Shown one piece after another: positions 14,021 to 26,871 of a DNA stretch of 64,000 nucleotides (position 1 is its first letter; each line of letters begins with the position of its first letter). Source of the stretch: Archegozetes longisetosus (taxonomy: Eukaryota; Arthropoda; Arachnida; Sarcoptiformes; Trhypochthoniidae). The stretch lies in contig JAEMBT020000006.1 in the NCBI GenBank assembly GCA_018873245.2, forward strand, positions 12,742,387-12,806,386, given 5' to 3'. A program made the position numbers and the translations under genes. The notes below the pieces were generated by a model that saw nothing but the letters and a program-made list of their open reading frames with translations, ran no database searches and was not told the origin of the DNA.

Positions 14021-14246
14021 TAACTATCAAAATGATCTCGCATATGAAGGCTTCTCATTACATAGAATTTAATCCATATATTTAATAGACTACTAAGATC
14101 TCAAAATAATAATAGCCACTCAAAGAAACGTATTTATATGGAATCATATTTATAGACTCAACACGAGATAAGTAATCAAATCGTTAACAGTTGTCTCGTA
14201 AACACAGGATTTGAACTTCTCATATTATTAGTGAACCAATTTTTTT

Positions 14247-14665
14247 ATAAATAATGATACTTTTATTTTGTATACTCAGGTTCATACCATTTTTCCTTGT
14301 GATCACCGGTACTGAAAGAAATAGATAAATGATAGGTAAATACTTAATTTTAGATAAATCTTACTTTCGACTTGCTTTGATTAACTTGCTCTCGAATACA
14401 TTGTTGCCTCACACTTATTTTATCTGTTCTTCTATAACTTCTACAGTTTTCGAACATGAAGCATAAGGTTTAAATTTGCAAAATCAAAAGGTAAGAGCGA
14501 GGCAGCAATGCATTCGAGAGCAAGTTAACCGAAATGAATCGAGAGTAAGATTTATCTAAAAAATAAGTCCTTATCATTTATCTATTCTTCGTGGTATCGG
14601 TGATCGAAAGAGAAAATAGTAAGAACCTTAGTATACAAAATAAACGCTCCATTATTTATCTTGAA
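14247..14665. repeat. Palindrome, about 420 bp, in GPCR copy A intron 3
   Basis: The left arm 14247-14425 and right arm 14495-14665 are inverted copies: TTTTGTATACTCAGGTTC with GAACCTTAGTATACAAAA, ATAGATAAATGATAGG with its inverse, and AACTTGCTCTCGAATACATT with ATGCATTCGAGAGCAAGTTA. The loop is about 70 bp. Confidence 0.8.
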
Positions 14666-15239
14666 TCTGATGCATTATTTACAAAAATTGATTCACTTAT
14701 AAAAGTAGAGGTTATAAGCAGTTCGAATACTTTGTTTACGAGAAAAATGTTGTATACTCAATTAAATTAGATTATTTTTGTCATGTTAATTTATTAGTAT
14801 TTCCTCAAATAAGTGAATGAAATAGATTGTTGATAGCAAGTGTGAGTGTAAGTTTATAACACAGTGATCACAAACTACTAATTTTCTGTACTTTAATGGT
14901 ATATTTAACCAAAAATGGCAGCAACCAATCTAATTAATTCTCGTAATAATTTTAAGAAAACACGAGTAGACTATGAAATCCTGAATAAATCAATTTTATT
15001 CCCTGGTATATACTTAAATTTATTTTAAAGACCGAACTATGGATCGATAATAAAAGCAATGGACTGAAAATGAAATTTTTTTGTTGACAAAGCTTCAAGT
15101 GTCATAAGTTGTAGCTTAATAGTATTAAATTTAAGTTGACAAATTACATATTTATAAATTTTTAATTGGTTTTTTCTGGTCAAATAGCAAGTACAGTGGC
15201 TTCTCACCCTCTTATTCGCTCATGAATTATGGAAACGTA

Positions 15240-15558
15240 GAGTTGTATCAGAATAAATTCTACCAGTGAAAAAGTTAACTCTTTCAGGGTTAAATTTCAA
15301 CCAAAAACGTGAATTAGCTTAAGCTAAATAAACTTCGCCTTATCATTAATCTGTTTGTTTGGTTGCAAAAAATGCTTTTTATTAGTCACTTCTCACATAT
15401 TGGTCATAACTGACTTATTTTCATTCAAAGTTATAAAGTTTTGGCTATGATTGATCTTTTAAAAGCCTTTATTTGTCATACTCAGTGTTTTTTAATGGAA
15501 AAACGATTTTTAACTGTCCATTAGTAATTGACTGGTAGAATTTATTCTGACATAGCTG
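15240..15558. mobile_element. TA-flanked MITE, family 1, copy 1 (319 bp)
   Basis: About 30-bp inverted ends (AGTTGTATCAGAATAAATTC and inverted copy at the right) with TA on each side. It lies in GPCR copy A intron 3, 140 bases before exon 4. The same family occurs at 62248. Confidence 0.82.
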
Positions 15559-15697
15559 TAAAAGGTTTATGGATTTCGAGCATTTCATAACAGAGTTTCA
15601 TTTTTAAATCTTTTTAATTGATCTTAATAATTCGTCGATCAAATTAAAATAAATTATATGTTACAAATATAATAATTTTCTAATAATTTATTCATAG

Positions 15698-15853
15698 ATC
15701 ACTGATCTTCGTTCAATTATGAGTCGAAGACTTCCAAGGTCATGTTATGATAATGCCTCACGAAGGAGATCAGTAAACGACACCGAAAGAGTTTCACTGG
15801 AAAGAATCCCAAGAGCTGTCACTCCTTTGGCCACTAATCGAACCCTTGTATGA
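15698..15853 (+). CDS. GPCR copy A exon 4: cytoplasmic tail and stop
   Basis: The acceptor is TTCATAG. In phase 0 it gives 51 residues beginning ITDLRSIMSRR and ending at TGA 15851-15853. It is basic and Ser/Thr-rich, with DLRSI, SCYD, RRS and NDTE shared with the copy B tail. It is much more diverged from its partner than exon 3 is, with most changes in the distal half. Confidence 0.8.
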   Translation: MTDLRSIMSRRLPRSCYDNASRRRSVNDTERVSLERIPRAVTPLATNRTLV

Positions 15854-16557
15854 CATTACGCTTCAGTTCATTGATCAAAATTTAACAATGAAAAAATCAA
15901 AATAAATATACTGTTTTATATAAATATTAAGTAGAATAAATAATAGATCTAGATTCTCTTATTTATCATATATTTTTAACTTATAAGAGCAGAGTTTTGA
16001 TGGAAAGTTATTGACTTTTCAAATTTGCTCAACATAAACTTAGAGTACTATTTAACTGATTTAATATCAATCAACAAACAAATAGTTTCCTGGAATGCAC
16101 ATCCATTTTGTCGAGGAAAGCACAATAATAAATATTGTACAACTGTTGTACATGTTTTCTTTTGATCAAGGCTCTCAGTTTGAACTACATTGAAACTACT
16201 ATCAAACTTGTTATAACTGATTATTGAGATTTTGACAAGTCTCGATTAAGTTTTTAAATATAGAATCACAACACATACCGATCTTTTAGGGAGACTTTAT
16301 TTGATAGAAGACATTTTCATCTTACAAACTATCAAAAATACCGAAAACTCATAAGATTTTTTTGAACATTGAAGTTCATCGAGATTTATAAGATTGTGTA
16401 AAATTTCTGAATTCTCAGATTGTAGTAGAATTGTAAACAATTGATTAATAAGTCATATCTATTTTCATCAAGAACAGTTTGATAGTTTTAAAATTTTGAG
16501 TTCTATTGTAAAATTATCATTCAATCATATTCTTAATTCATACAATTTAAGATTCTA

Positions 16558-17405
16558 CGACTCTTGAGCGCAATGGCTTCTTCAAGAAGAACTAGCTTTT
16601 CATTCAGGCATGTGATTTTTATGTAATAAAATAGATTTTAGGAAGGTAAAGAGAACCCACGTTAAGCCATTGTGCGTGGGCAAGGACGTTTGATCTTGTA
16701 GTAAGATGGCAAATATATTCATATATCTTCGATCAAAACATCAGATCTTGGTTACTTCTGGTTCCGGAGAAGAAAATTCGAACACTCATTATCATATAGT
16801 TAATTGAATTTTAAAGAGTGATATTCAAAATTTCAAAAGTGAATAACTCTTGAAGCGTTAATCTGATATGCTTAAGACATATATTTCTGGAAGCTGTGTG
16901 CAAAATCCTTTGAAGTGATGTGCATATCATCGTTTCTTCCAATAGATCCACTGACGAACATCGGTGATATGCACATCATTTCAAAGATTCTTGTACACAG
17001 TATCCAGAAATATAAATCTTAAGCACATCAGATTAATGCTTCAAGAGTTATTCACTTTCGAAATTTTGAATATCACTCTTTAAAATTCAATTAACTATAT
17101 GATAATGAGTGTTCGAATTTTCTTCTCCGGAACCAGAAGTAACCAAGATCTGATGTTTTGATCGAAGATATATGAATATATTTGCCATCTTACTACAAGA
17201 TCAAACGTCCTTGCCCACGCACAATGGCTTAACGTGGGTTCTCTTTACCTTCCTAAAAACTATTTTATTGCATAAAAATCACATGCCTGAAAGAAAAGTT
17301 AGTTCTTCTTGGGGAAACCATTGCGCTCAAAAGTCCTGCGCTAACAGAGTATTGCGCTCAAGTCTTCGGGCAAAAGTCGTGCACTAAAAAGTTTGCGCTC
17401 TAAGG
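16558..17405. repeat. Palindromic foldback with arms of about 375 bp
   Basis: Arms 16560-16933 and 16958-17330 are close inverted copies around a 25-bp loop. For example GGTAAAGAGAACCCACGTTA pairs with TAACGTGGGTTCTCTTTACC, and GTGATGTGCATATCATCG with its inverse. The right end continues into tandem TTGCGCTCAAGTC-like units to 17405. A diverged single arm lies at 52431. The open frame at 17172-17387 is a by-product of this repeat. Confidence 0.85.
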
Positions 17406-19169
17406 TCGTACTACGACAATTAAGTGAATCTTATGTGGGAACAGGCTTGGAAAGAACATTATTGTAAAGGTTTGTATCGAGTATTTGAAGACTAGCATAA
17501 TTACGTAAAGTATAAAGAATTTGACACTTTTAATCAATTTCATGCATTACAACAAAAACTAAGAATCAGAAATAATGATTAAGAGTAGTTTGAAGAATCC
17601 CTGATGAAAATTTATCGTTAAGAAAAGCCGTTGGTTCGGACGATTAGTTACCTAAATTAAACATCTCTCTTTATTTTTAATACTTTAACCTTTTGAAATG
17701 CAAAGCAAAGGCTTTTCAAATGTGATTTGCTCCCAATTGCGGCTCTTATAATTATCGAATGATATATAAAATACTGTTATATTATAAAAGTATTTACATC
17801 TATAAGGTCGATATCTCCATACGAGTATCCAAACATAAGAATTTTTTAGAGTTACTGTCCTCATTAGATTATGGCTCAATAATTTGAACACAAGTTCAGA
17901 TTAGAGTAAGTAATGGGTAGGAAAGGAGTTTTCGGTACTAACCGAACTCTAGTCAAGCAATCTAAACTTCGGGTAAGTTCTATAAATGAAATCTATGGTT
18001 TTAAATGCACAAAGTAATGCTATTACGAAAGTGCCGAATTCCCTGAAATTGGCTTTTTGAGGAAAAGTACCGAAAGTATCGGAAATAGAGCTTACAGTAC
18101 CGAAAATAGATTTTAAAATATTTTTAAAAATAAAAATCAAGTTTTACTGAAAATTCTTCTTATAGAGATCATTAATATCCCCCTATTTGAAGATTAAATT
18201 ACTTTCGATAAAATAGATTTCGATTCAAAGATGAAAATGTCGGGAAGTATTTTTTCGTTCAGTATAATTCTAGTTTGTAAAACTTTTCGTTTCATAAAAT
18301 GCAATTTGATTGTCTTTTGGGGTTCTTTGTCACATTTTAAAATAGAATTCTATTTAAAATGTAAAATTTCTCAGTCAAGAAATAAAATAATTGCTTTTTA
18401 GGATTAAAATCACTTTTTATCATAAAATTATTATATTTACGGTACCGGAAATGATACTGAATTTGCTGATTGTTTTTGTACCGAAGTACCGATCGAAAAG
18501 ACCACTTCGAGGTGCTGAAAATCTCTTTTCCTGGTAATGAGTCCCTTGGAATGCGCTTACATTAGCAATGTACGATCTGACAGCTAAAAGATTTTTCTTA
18601 ATTTTAACTGCGACACTCTTTTAAATTATTAGCTGCAAACTTCGTTAAATGTCATAGTGTTTTAGACTCGTTTGATTCTTCTTTTTCTTTGAGGTAATCA
18701 TTGTAATGCCATGTAAGTTATGTAACAGTAGTTAAAGCAAAATATTTATTTAGTATCAAATTTCGTTTTCTTTCTACAAATTAATTAGAAAAGTTATTAA
18801 AATGTTCAACAGTAACGAAAGAAAAAGTTTTGTTTGTGCCTGGCTCATTGCTCTCTCAGCTAAACGAGATTGCTTTTTAATCGTATTCAAAATTCAATAA
18901 GTCAAAATTCATTTCAATAAGTTGCGAAATACAAGAAGCACTGCACACGACAAAAAACTAAGCTTTTACTTTTGTTATCAGCATTTTTTGCATTGATGAT
19001 CACAGTACACACTTTACGAGCATGAGAAGCAGATATGAAAGATGAATGCAGTGGTGTTGTTGAGAGTTATAGGCAGCAACACTTTGAGAAATCAATTTAA
19101 GATTTTAGAAACATAAAAATCCTGAGAAACAAAAATCTTGAGAAACATACCATTAATTAGATATTTTAT
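17406..19169. other. Intergenic, repeat-derived in part
   Basis: 17930-18500 has scattered GTACCGAAAGTACCG-type phrases in both orientations, suggesting a decayed inverted-repeat element. No gene is seen. Confidence 0.5.
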
Positions 19170-21225
19170 AAGTTGTCTGAGCCAGAAAGGTCGCTCACTT
19201 TTGGAATGCTTATAAGATCAAACCAGACTTAAAGTATAAAGTCATACAAAATATCAGACAATTCAATATTTTTACAAATGACCTCTGAATTCTCCAAAAA
19301 TTAAGAATAAAAATTTTCACTTACTTTCGATAACAAATTTCAAAAGAGTTTTAATGTATAACCTCCTCGGTCAAGTAGTAAGATGTAGGACTCCTGACTC
19401 GTGGGATTATCGACCTATCGACTGAAACTCGAAAGCTATGTGGACTTTTTTATTTTTCTTTCAGTTTCTCAACTCTAATATTTTTGAAACTTTTTAACTG
19501 GTGTAATATGTAGATTAAAGTAAAAAATTATAGAATTTAATTAGATTTAAACCAATTAAATTCATTTCAAGCGCTATTCTTGTTTTTGTAAAAATGTTTA
19601 TTTACTGCTTAAAAAATTTTTTGTTTATCACAGAATATTGCTTGAAATGAATTTAATTAGTTTTACTGATGAGCGAGTCTGGACCTCAAGACGGTTAAAG
19701 ACCTGGGACCTGAGGTCCTGAGATCCTAAAGTCCGGGTCCGAGTCCTTATATTTAGCAGAAGTCCAGGTCCGGGCCCTGATCTAGAGGTCCGAGTCCGAG
19801 TTCGAGTCCGGGTCTTTGATAAAGACTTCAAGTCCTGGACTCGGACTCCCTTTAAAACTTAAAAATTAACAATAGACAAAATATTATCATTCAAAAATTT
19901 TAATTTTTATTAAATCATTGATAGTAAAATCAACAAATATTAATATAATATTAATCATTTATTTTAAAATTGCAAAATAAGTGATTCATGAAACGAGATA
20001 CACGCAATGTCTAACAGAATTAATCCTCAATTGACTTCTCTTTTTGCTGATCAAATCTCCAGATTTGGAAATACATGTTTTGAAGAAACACTATGCTGGA
20101 GTGATAAGTATTTCAAATGCGAAATGTAAAAGATAAGGAAATCCTAAACAATTGTTCCCACGAAAACAAAGGCTCAGTTTTCCAATCAGCGATAAGCAAA
20201 CGTACTTTTCAATTTCATCGTATGTTTCAACTCTTGTCTTTACAAATTTAGAGACAAAAGAAACATTTGAAATTTCAATTTGAAATTGAATGATCTGATG
20301 GTAATTTTTCTTGAAGAAATCAACAAATACTTGTTTTACAGTTTGATCATTCTCAGAAAAATCGAGTTTCAAGCGAAGTCAAGTATAACAGTAAATTTTG
20401 TGATATCAATTTCAAGTAAATCTTTATACTTATCAAACTTCAAAAGCATATTTCAGCATAAAGTTTAATCAAACTGTTACTTGAATTATTGTTATCATTT
20501 AATTGTTAATAAAAAGTTTGAGAACTAGCAAAATTAAGCATATGCTTACATATTTAGGTCGTGTTATAAGTTTGTTCCCTCTTTGAATGATTTCAAAAGT
20601 CACTCAATTCCTCACATAAAAGGTAATCGTTATCAAATATTTCAGTTACAGAATTGTTTTGTATCAGAGTCAGGGTCTTGAGGCCCGAGTCTTAAAGATT
20701 TGAAGAACCAAGGTCCCGAGTCCGGGTCCGAGTCTTGAGGTCGAGGTCCGAGTCCGGGTCCTGGGTTAGAGGTCCAGGTCCCAGGTCCGAGTCTTTCAAA
20801 AAGACCTGAAGACTCGGACCTGCTCATCACTAATTAGTTTGAATCTAATTAAATTTTGTAATTTGATACTTATTCTACATATTCTACCGGTTAAAAAGTT
20901 ATAAAAGTTTCAAATACATTAGGGTTGAGAGACTAAAAGATAAACAAAAAAGTCCACATAGAGCTTCGAAGCTAGATCGATAATCCTACGAGTCCTAAGA
21001 GTCTTATATCTTACCACTTGACCAAGGAGGTTATACATTAAAATTTCTTTGAAATTTTGTATCAAAAATAAGTGAAAAATTTTATTCTTAATTTTTGGGG
21101 AATTTAGAGACCACTTGCAAAAAGGATTAATTGTCTGATATTTTGTATGACTTTAACTATATTTAAAACCTGGTTTGATCTTAAAAGCATTCCTCAAGTG
21201 AGCAATCTTCCCGGTTGAGACCATT
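19170..21225. repeat. 2-kb palindrome with GC-rich minisatellites and tRNA-like stretches
   Basis: Left arm about 19170-19850, right arm about 20650-21225, loop about 800 bp. Arms share GGAATGCTTATAAGATCAAA, ACAAAATATCAGACAATTC, TAACCTCCTCGGTCAAGTAG and TCTCAACCCTAATG-type blocks in opposite orientation. Next to the loop each arm ends in tandem GTCCGGGTCCGAGTC units (19670-19850, 20660-20830) that begin with a GATGAGC/GCTCATC motif. The left arm has an extra small hairpin near 19560-19660. No gene is seen in the loop. Confidence 0.8.
19366..19440 (+). repeat. tRNA-like stretch in palindrome arm (also 20962-21040, inverted)
   Basis: CTCGGTCAAGTAGTAAGA resembles a pol III A box and GGACTC...GACTCGTGGGATTATCG resembles an anticodon-to-B-box span. 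In the opposite arm the inverted copy reads TTGGTCAAGTGGTAAGA, closer to a true A box. It is too degenerate for a tRNA gene; a tRNA-derived SINE piece is the likely source. Confidence 0.35.
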
Positions 21226-22451
21226 TAGCTTTTTATCAGTAATTGTTCGCTTCATTTGTTGAATAATAGACGAAGGACGTTTATTTGAGTCGTTATAAGG
21301 ACTGTAACTTTTTGATATCAAATATTTATCATATAGAGCTATAAAAAAAGTACAATTAAAGTCAAGTAAATCTGCCTTTATCACTCTCTGACTGATGGGT
21401 GCAGAGCAAATTTTTAATGGTTTGCTCACTCGTTGAATTACTTATGAAAAAGTATTAAACTTAAGATATGAGTCATTATATTCTAATAATAATTAATGCC
21501 CTAATAGTCACCCAAAATCAATTATTAATATTTACTAACTTTTTGGGTCAAGTTAATTCACGATATAAGAGTCGATAAATGTTTTCCTTATGATTCTTGA
21601 ATCAAGTGTTAATTTTTAATCATGAACTTTGAGATAATAACTGAGCTCTCGTTCTCTCTATGAAACTATGAAAATTTTAGGCTTTCCCCTCATTTATTAT
21701 ATGTACGCGTTAGTGATCAAAGGAGATGCACTTGACGACATTTGTATAGTACTGCAGACAGTAAATCTCACATAAGCCCTAAATTGCCCTTCCATACGAA
21801 TATTGTGAGCACTCATTCAAGTAATAAATGGAGACAAAACTTGCATTTATTTGAATGTTTTTAAAAATCACTCAAATATATATATATTTACAAAAATGGT
21901 TCCATAACTCATTAAAATAAATAATAATAATTTTAGGCTTGTCAATTTAAGTACATTCATGAGGTTAGAAATTTATTGAATCAAAATTGATGCAATAATC
22001 GTTTAAATGCATATTTTTCATATGCACATAAATCTTTTCCCATTTATTACTTGAATAATGAGCACCCATAATGTTTGTGAGGAAGCACTATTTAGGGCTT
22101 ATGATCGATTTGCTATTCGTAATATTGTACAGTCGACAGATTAATGTTATGTAAAGTCTTGGATTAATCCTTATGCTTTTGGATAAGATAAGAGAGACGA
22201 GATTTAGACTGAAATAAGTCAATATCTTAATGTAAATCATAGCAAAAGCCAACTTAACACTAGTAATAACAATCAATTAATCGAAGAATCAAAATACTGA
22301 TCAGACCTATTAAATAACTTTAATGGAAATTTCAAATTATGACTCATTCGAATGATTTCAGTGTTGGATGCAGGAATTACCAGCATTTTAAAAATGAATT
22401 GATAACACGTCTTTAAAGGAATGACACAAATCTTTTCATAATAAAATGTGC

Positions 22452-22596
22452 TACAGTTAAACTTCTCTATCTTAAAAGTATGTAGTTAAGTCCTCTATAA
22501 AAAAGAACAAAATTAAGCCTTAATTTCTTACGGATTCTTGTACTTTTACTTTAATAAGACTCAACTACATGTTTTAGATAAAGAGGTTTAGTTGTA
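22452..22596. mobile_element. Mini-MITE, 145 bp, pogo-like ends
   Basis: Inverted arms of about 45 bp beginning TACAGTTAAACTTCTCTATC at the left, with the right end GATAAAGAGGTTTAGTTGTA. TA at the outer ends fits a Tc1/pogo-type target. Nearly the whole element folds back on itself. Confidence 0.8.
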
Positions 22597-23238
22597 TTTC
22601 AACTGTTGAAAATTTTTCAGCTCAGCATATTGTCAAATCTTTTCATTAACATGACTCAAAATTTGTGGTTGTAAAGTTCTAAACTGATTATTATGCATTT
22701 ATTGATCAATGTGAATATAATTAAAGCAAATCAGAATGAGTTTCACCATAAAGCTTATCAGCTTTCCTACATCTTTTTAGGATTGATTAATACGCAACAT
22801 TGTCTGTCGACGGTACTACAAAAAAAACTATTACTAAAGCTCCCAAGTAATTCCAGATCCTACTAAAATCTTTAACTAAATCTGAGTCAACCACATATTT
22901 CTACATTCTTAAAATTATTTTTTTTCCAAACATTAATCCGATTAAGAATTTAGTGCTACGAATATTGAAGAATTGTTGAAATTTACAGTTTACAATAAAG
23001 ATTTAAATCGTTTAGTTTTAAGAGAATTTTTGATTAAATAATATCTTCATATTGGCTATTGTTAGGAAGAGGACTTATTGTTGTATTCGTCTCAGAAATA
23101 CTAGATCTGGGAAATATCTTTATTTAATCACTTTATATATTGGAGTCCGTTCTTATAAAATGATGTTCATACTATAGAACTTATCTTGAAATTTATCGTA
23201 TATTTCGTAATATATTGACTTCAAGAGGAGAATAAAAA

Positions 23239-23966
23239 CGGGGTGTAAATTAGTTACCTGATGTATTTATTTTTGAAATCATCTAATAAGTTTTAAAGAT
23301 TTTACATGAAATTTATTAGTTAAATAATGAATAGCGAGAAATTACGTGAGGGTATGCTCGACATATCAACCATTACGCTGATGGATATTTTTGAGTCGTA
23401 ATTGAAAATTATTGATTGCATCATTGAGATCATTTGGAATTGCATTAATTTCATCTTCAATTAGTTTCTCGAGTGCTTCGATTGCCTGAGGATTTTGGGC
23501 ATAAACTTCGTTCTCCAGATAGCCCCATAGTATATAATCAAGGTTAGATGAATAAGCGGGCTGATCAATACCTTATATCTGAAAAATTTAGGATATTATG
23601 TGCCTGCAAAGTTTGTGTATAAGGTATTGATCGGCCCTCTTGTTTATCTAACCTTAACCCTCTTGATTATATTCTATGGGGCTATCTGAAGAACGAAGTT
23701 TTTGCCCAAAATCCTCAGGCAATCGAAGCACTCGAAAAACTAATTGAAGATGAAATTAATGCAATTCCAAATGATCTCAATGATGCAACCAACAATTTTC
23801 AATTACGACTCAAAAATATCCATCAGCGTAATGGTTGACATATCGAGCATACTCTCACATTATCCCTGCTATTCCTTTATTTGAATAATACATTTCATGT
23901 AAAAATCTTTAAAACTCATTAAATGATTGCAAAAATAAATACATCAGGTAATTAATTTACATCCTG
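23239..23966. mobile_element. 728-bp palindrome of two head-to-head Tc1/mariner 3' halves
   Basis: The ends read GGGTGTAAATTAGTTACCTG and its inverted match. The right arm carries, on the plus strand (23653-23838), a transposase C-terminal frame starting LNPLDYILWGYLKNEV and ending NIHQRNG then TGA. The left arm carries the same frame on the minus strand (about 23363-23540). Both frames are open. LNPLDYxLWGYLK is the region of the third catalytic aspartate of mariner-type transposases. The arms meet near 23600. Confidence 0.85.
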
Positions 23967-25463
23967 TATCTAAATAGCTTTGGATATGTATTCAATATTA
24001 AATTCTATTCTGAAATATTTCAACATTTATAAATAGGTTATTAACAAAGTTTTGATCACTCACAGTTATTCTTCAAGAACTTCATGTTTGAAATAAATTT
24101 TCTAAATAAAACATCCATTGATTGCTAATATTTAGCAAAATTAATTTATTTGTTCACTATTTTCAAGTAAAAGTTAATGTTTTTGCAAAGAAAATTCGAT
24201 TGATTCACTCAGACATTCAATCGTCATGGTTTACAATATAAAAAGTCAATAATTTTTGCAAATGATATGTCAGAAAACAATTAAAGATAAATACAAGTAA
24301 AAGACAAAATTTCTAAGCCACACTTCACTGAATTCAGACTCGAATAAATATCACTGGTTTCCAAAACATAATTTAATTTTAAATAATCCTATTATTAATA
24401 GGTAGTAAATACTGCATCTGATTGTCGACAGATCTTCAATGAAATATCATACTCAAAATTAATTACGAGTGGTTTTATTAGGATATTAGCTTCATTTGCT
24501 CCATTAAGTAAACTTCAATTATCAACTTTTACCTGATTGTTATTAAACACGAATAGCACAACTATTTTATCAATGACGACAAATTAATTGATTCTACATA
24601 TAATGCAATATCCAATTATCGATCAGGTTCGCTATCTATCAACTAGTGAGTGAGATCTTTGCAAGTTATCTGAGATTGGCTTTCCACGTAATTATAATCA
24701 ATGCCGAAAAGTAAACCATCAATGAGTTCTATTTCCTATTGATGTCTATTCGTTCGTTATAACTTAACTTTATGTTTCCTACATTTATTGTACGATAAAA
24801 TCTAATTGCTGTATTACAAGTGAAGAAGAAAAAGATTCACGGTGTATTATAAAATAAGTCGCAACACATGTCCGCTTCCGAACAAATGGTTTCTGGTCTA
24901 ATCTTGCGTAAAAACTATGGTTTTCGGATTTGAAAAAAGGCACGTTTCTTGTAATAAATGAGAAAAGAAGTTTTTTGGCTTTCTACTAAGAAAGGTTTTG
25001 ACTCTAAGAAAGAGTTGAATCCGATTTAAGATTTATCTCACTTTAGATATTTCTATTTGGCTTTTCTGTAACTTTGATCTGACTTCCTTGACATCATCTT
25101 TTGAGCTTTTAGTCTAGCTAAACTTTTTCTTAACTTTAACATCAGTTATTCTGTCATATTTCCGTATAGTAAGTTTTTCACTAACAATAGATATCTGATC
25201 TATAGTTGAATCCTTGCGCAACATTTCATTAGGACGTAATCAAAATGCATAGTTTTAGATCGTCAAGTTAATTTAGTTTCGATGTAGTATAAATAGATTC
25301 AAATAAATTTTATTCTAAATTTTCATGACATTTGCTACTCTAGTTTTGTTATTCGTGTTCTCATTTGACTCTTTTTGCTTTCACTTTTGTCAAAGTCATT
25401 AATTTCATAGCTATTTATATGGCTTTGCTTCGAAAGCCCTACACTTCTTAATATAAGAGAATT

Positions 25464-25467
<4 letters not shown>

Positions 25468-25505
<38 letters not shown>
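25468..25505 (+). repeat. (AG)n microsatellite
   Basis: About 19 AG dinucleotides without interruption. The minus-strand frame with a run of Leu-Ser across it is an artefact. Confidence 0.97.
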
Positions 25506-25510
<5 letters not shown>

Positions 25511-26786
25511 CACTGAAAAAATAGCTTTCTAAAAGCTCATACATCATGAATTGCAGACAAAAGTAAAATTTATATCTGAAAGAATTAAACATTAATAAAG
25601 TTTGGAATCAAGTTATGAACTTTTTGCTGCTAAACTTTATATCAGTTCTAGTCTTCTGTAAAATTCTGAATGTTCAACAAATATAGTTATCTGAAATTTA
25701 CAAAATGTGTGCAAATATAAAGTAGAAATTTATAATATTCCAAATAGAAGATGAGTTTTTACTCTAACTAGGAAAGTTTTTTGGGTGTCATAAAGCAATT
25801 TTTATTATTTTTGGCTAAAACATACATCAATATAAGTTGTTTAAAATTATGAAAAAACTAGCTGCTGAGATTATGTTTTTAATGTTTAAATTGCAATTTA
25901 ATTTAAAGTACTTAATATGAACAATAATGGTAGTCTTCAAAATAATGAGTAAAATATAGAGGAAATTTACAACAACTATTGTCAGAAAATTTATATTTTT
26001 CAATCCAAAAATGCTAATGAGTAAATTATTCAATAAATTGTAAATTTTATGCTTTTATTCAAACTTGATTGAAAAATAATTAAAAACAAAGAATAAAATA
26101 AAAAATTAATAAAGCGCTATCAAAATTTAAATGCTTAGCAATTAATAGGCATACTATTCTGGTCTTATTATAAAAGTATAAGAAATTAAAATTAAAGTTT
26201 ACTTGAATTCAAGTATCGATTATGAAACTTATATTAAAATTCAACACAATAATCAAATGAAAGCAATTTTAATAAAGATTGCAATAATGGCTCAATATAT
26301 TCAGTAGCAGATGTTACGGCAATACAAGTATTCTTTAAAGGCTTGCTTTTTAAACGCTCAATTTACAAAAAAATTTTAGCAGCTCAGTAGCTAAGTTTTA
26401 TGATATTTTCAATTACTTATATTGACGTACATTTTAGCCAAAAATAATTAAAATTACTTTGTGACACCCAAAAAACTCCCTAGTAAGTCTAGTTTGTGCT
26501 GATTAGGTTTTTGTAGAAATTCCAAACTTTTATTTTAAAAAGTGAAATCTAACTCTTAAATAATGAAAATCTGAATATTTAAAGATAGTTTTGATATCAA
26601 GTTTAGTTCAGATTCAAATAAATTTCAAAATGGAATTTTATGTAGCTGAAAAAGGTTGTGATCAAAACGCGCAGAAACTCAAAATAAGAAGTGAGTAATG
26701 GGCTCAAGAAAGCAGTGAACGCTTTTCATACAAATATGTTTGAAACATAAAAGTTACGTCATTCGTGAAATAAAGACTGATAGTCA

Positions 26787-26800
26787 AACTCTCATTCAGT
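26787..26800 (+). promoter_or_regulatory. Possible initiator (TCAGT-like) before GPCR exon 1
   Basis: CTCTCATTCAGTATT contains the arthropod initiator core TCAGT about 75 bases before the ATG. No TATA box at the expected distance is convincing. This is a motif match only. Confidence 0.2.
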
Positions 26801-26871
26801 ATTAATGAAAACAAAATAATCTCTTAAGACCTATTTTATCATCAAATTTCAAGATCCTCTTTCAACTGACA

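Larger units (their letters stand above)
10648..15853 (+). pseudogene. Class A GPCR copy A, partial: exons 2-4, exon 2 frameshifted
   Basis: Tandem paralogue of the receptor at 26.9-48.1 kb. Exons are 10648-11001, 12380-12601 and 15698-15853, with the same GT/AG junctions as copy B. Exon 2 is 354 bases against 355. Near 10670 it reads CCATTGAGTATTGC where copy B has CCATTGAAATATTGC. With the phase-2 junction used in copy B, this single-base loss puts translation out of frame just after IVYPL and it soon meets a stop. Exons 3 and 4 are intact, and the rest of exon 2 stays open in the shifted frame. No first exon lies in the 10.6 kb upstream; since intron 1 of copy B is 13.75 kb, it may sit left of the window or be lost. 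An assembly error in an A-run is a real alternative, in which case this would be an active gene. An AATAAA follows the stop at 15901-15906. Confidence 0.75.
21226..26871. other. Intergenic between palindrome and GPCR copy B
   Basis: Holds the MITE at 22452, the transposase palindrome at 23239 and the AG microsatellite at 25468. Otherwise no supportable feature until the receptor start. Confidence 0.55.

Noticed and set aside
17172..17387. 71-codon ORF
   Set aside because: Lies within the arm and terminal units of the 16558 palindrome.
19628..20830. Arg/Thr-rich and Pro/Gly-rich ORFs (19628-19831, 20642-20830)
   Set aside because: Translations of the GTCCGAGTC minisatellite; periodic residues reflect the repeat unit.
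25335..25592. Minus-strand ORF with a Leu-Ser run
   Set aside because: Produced by the (AG)n microsatellite.
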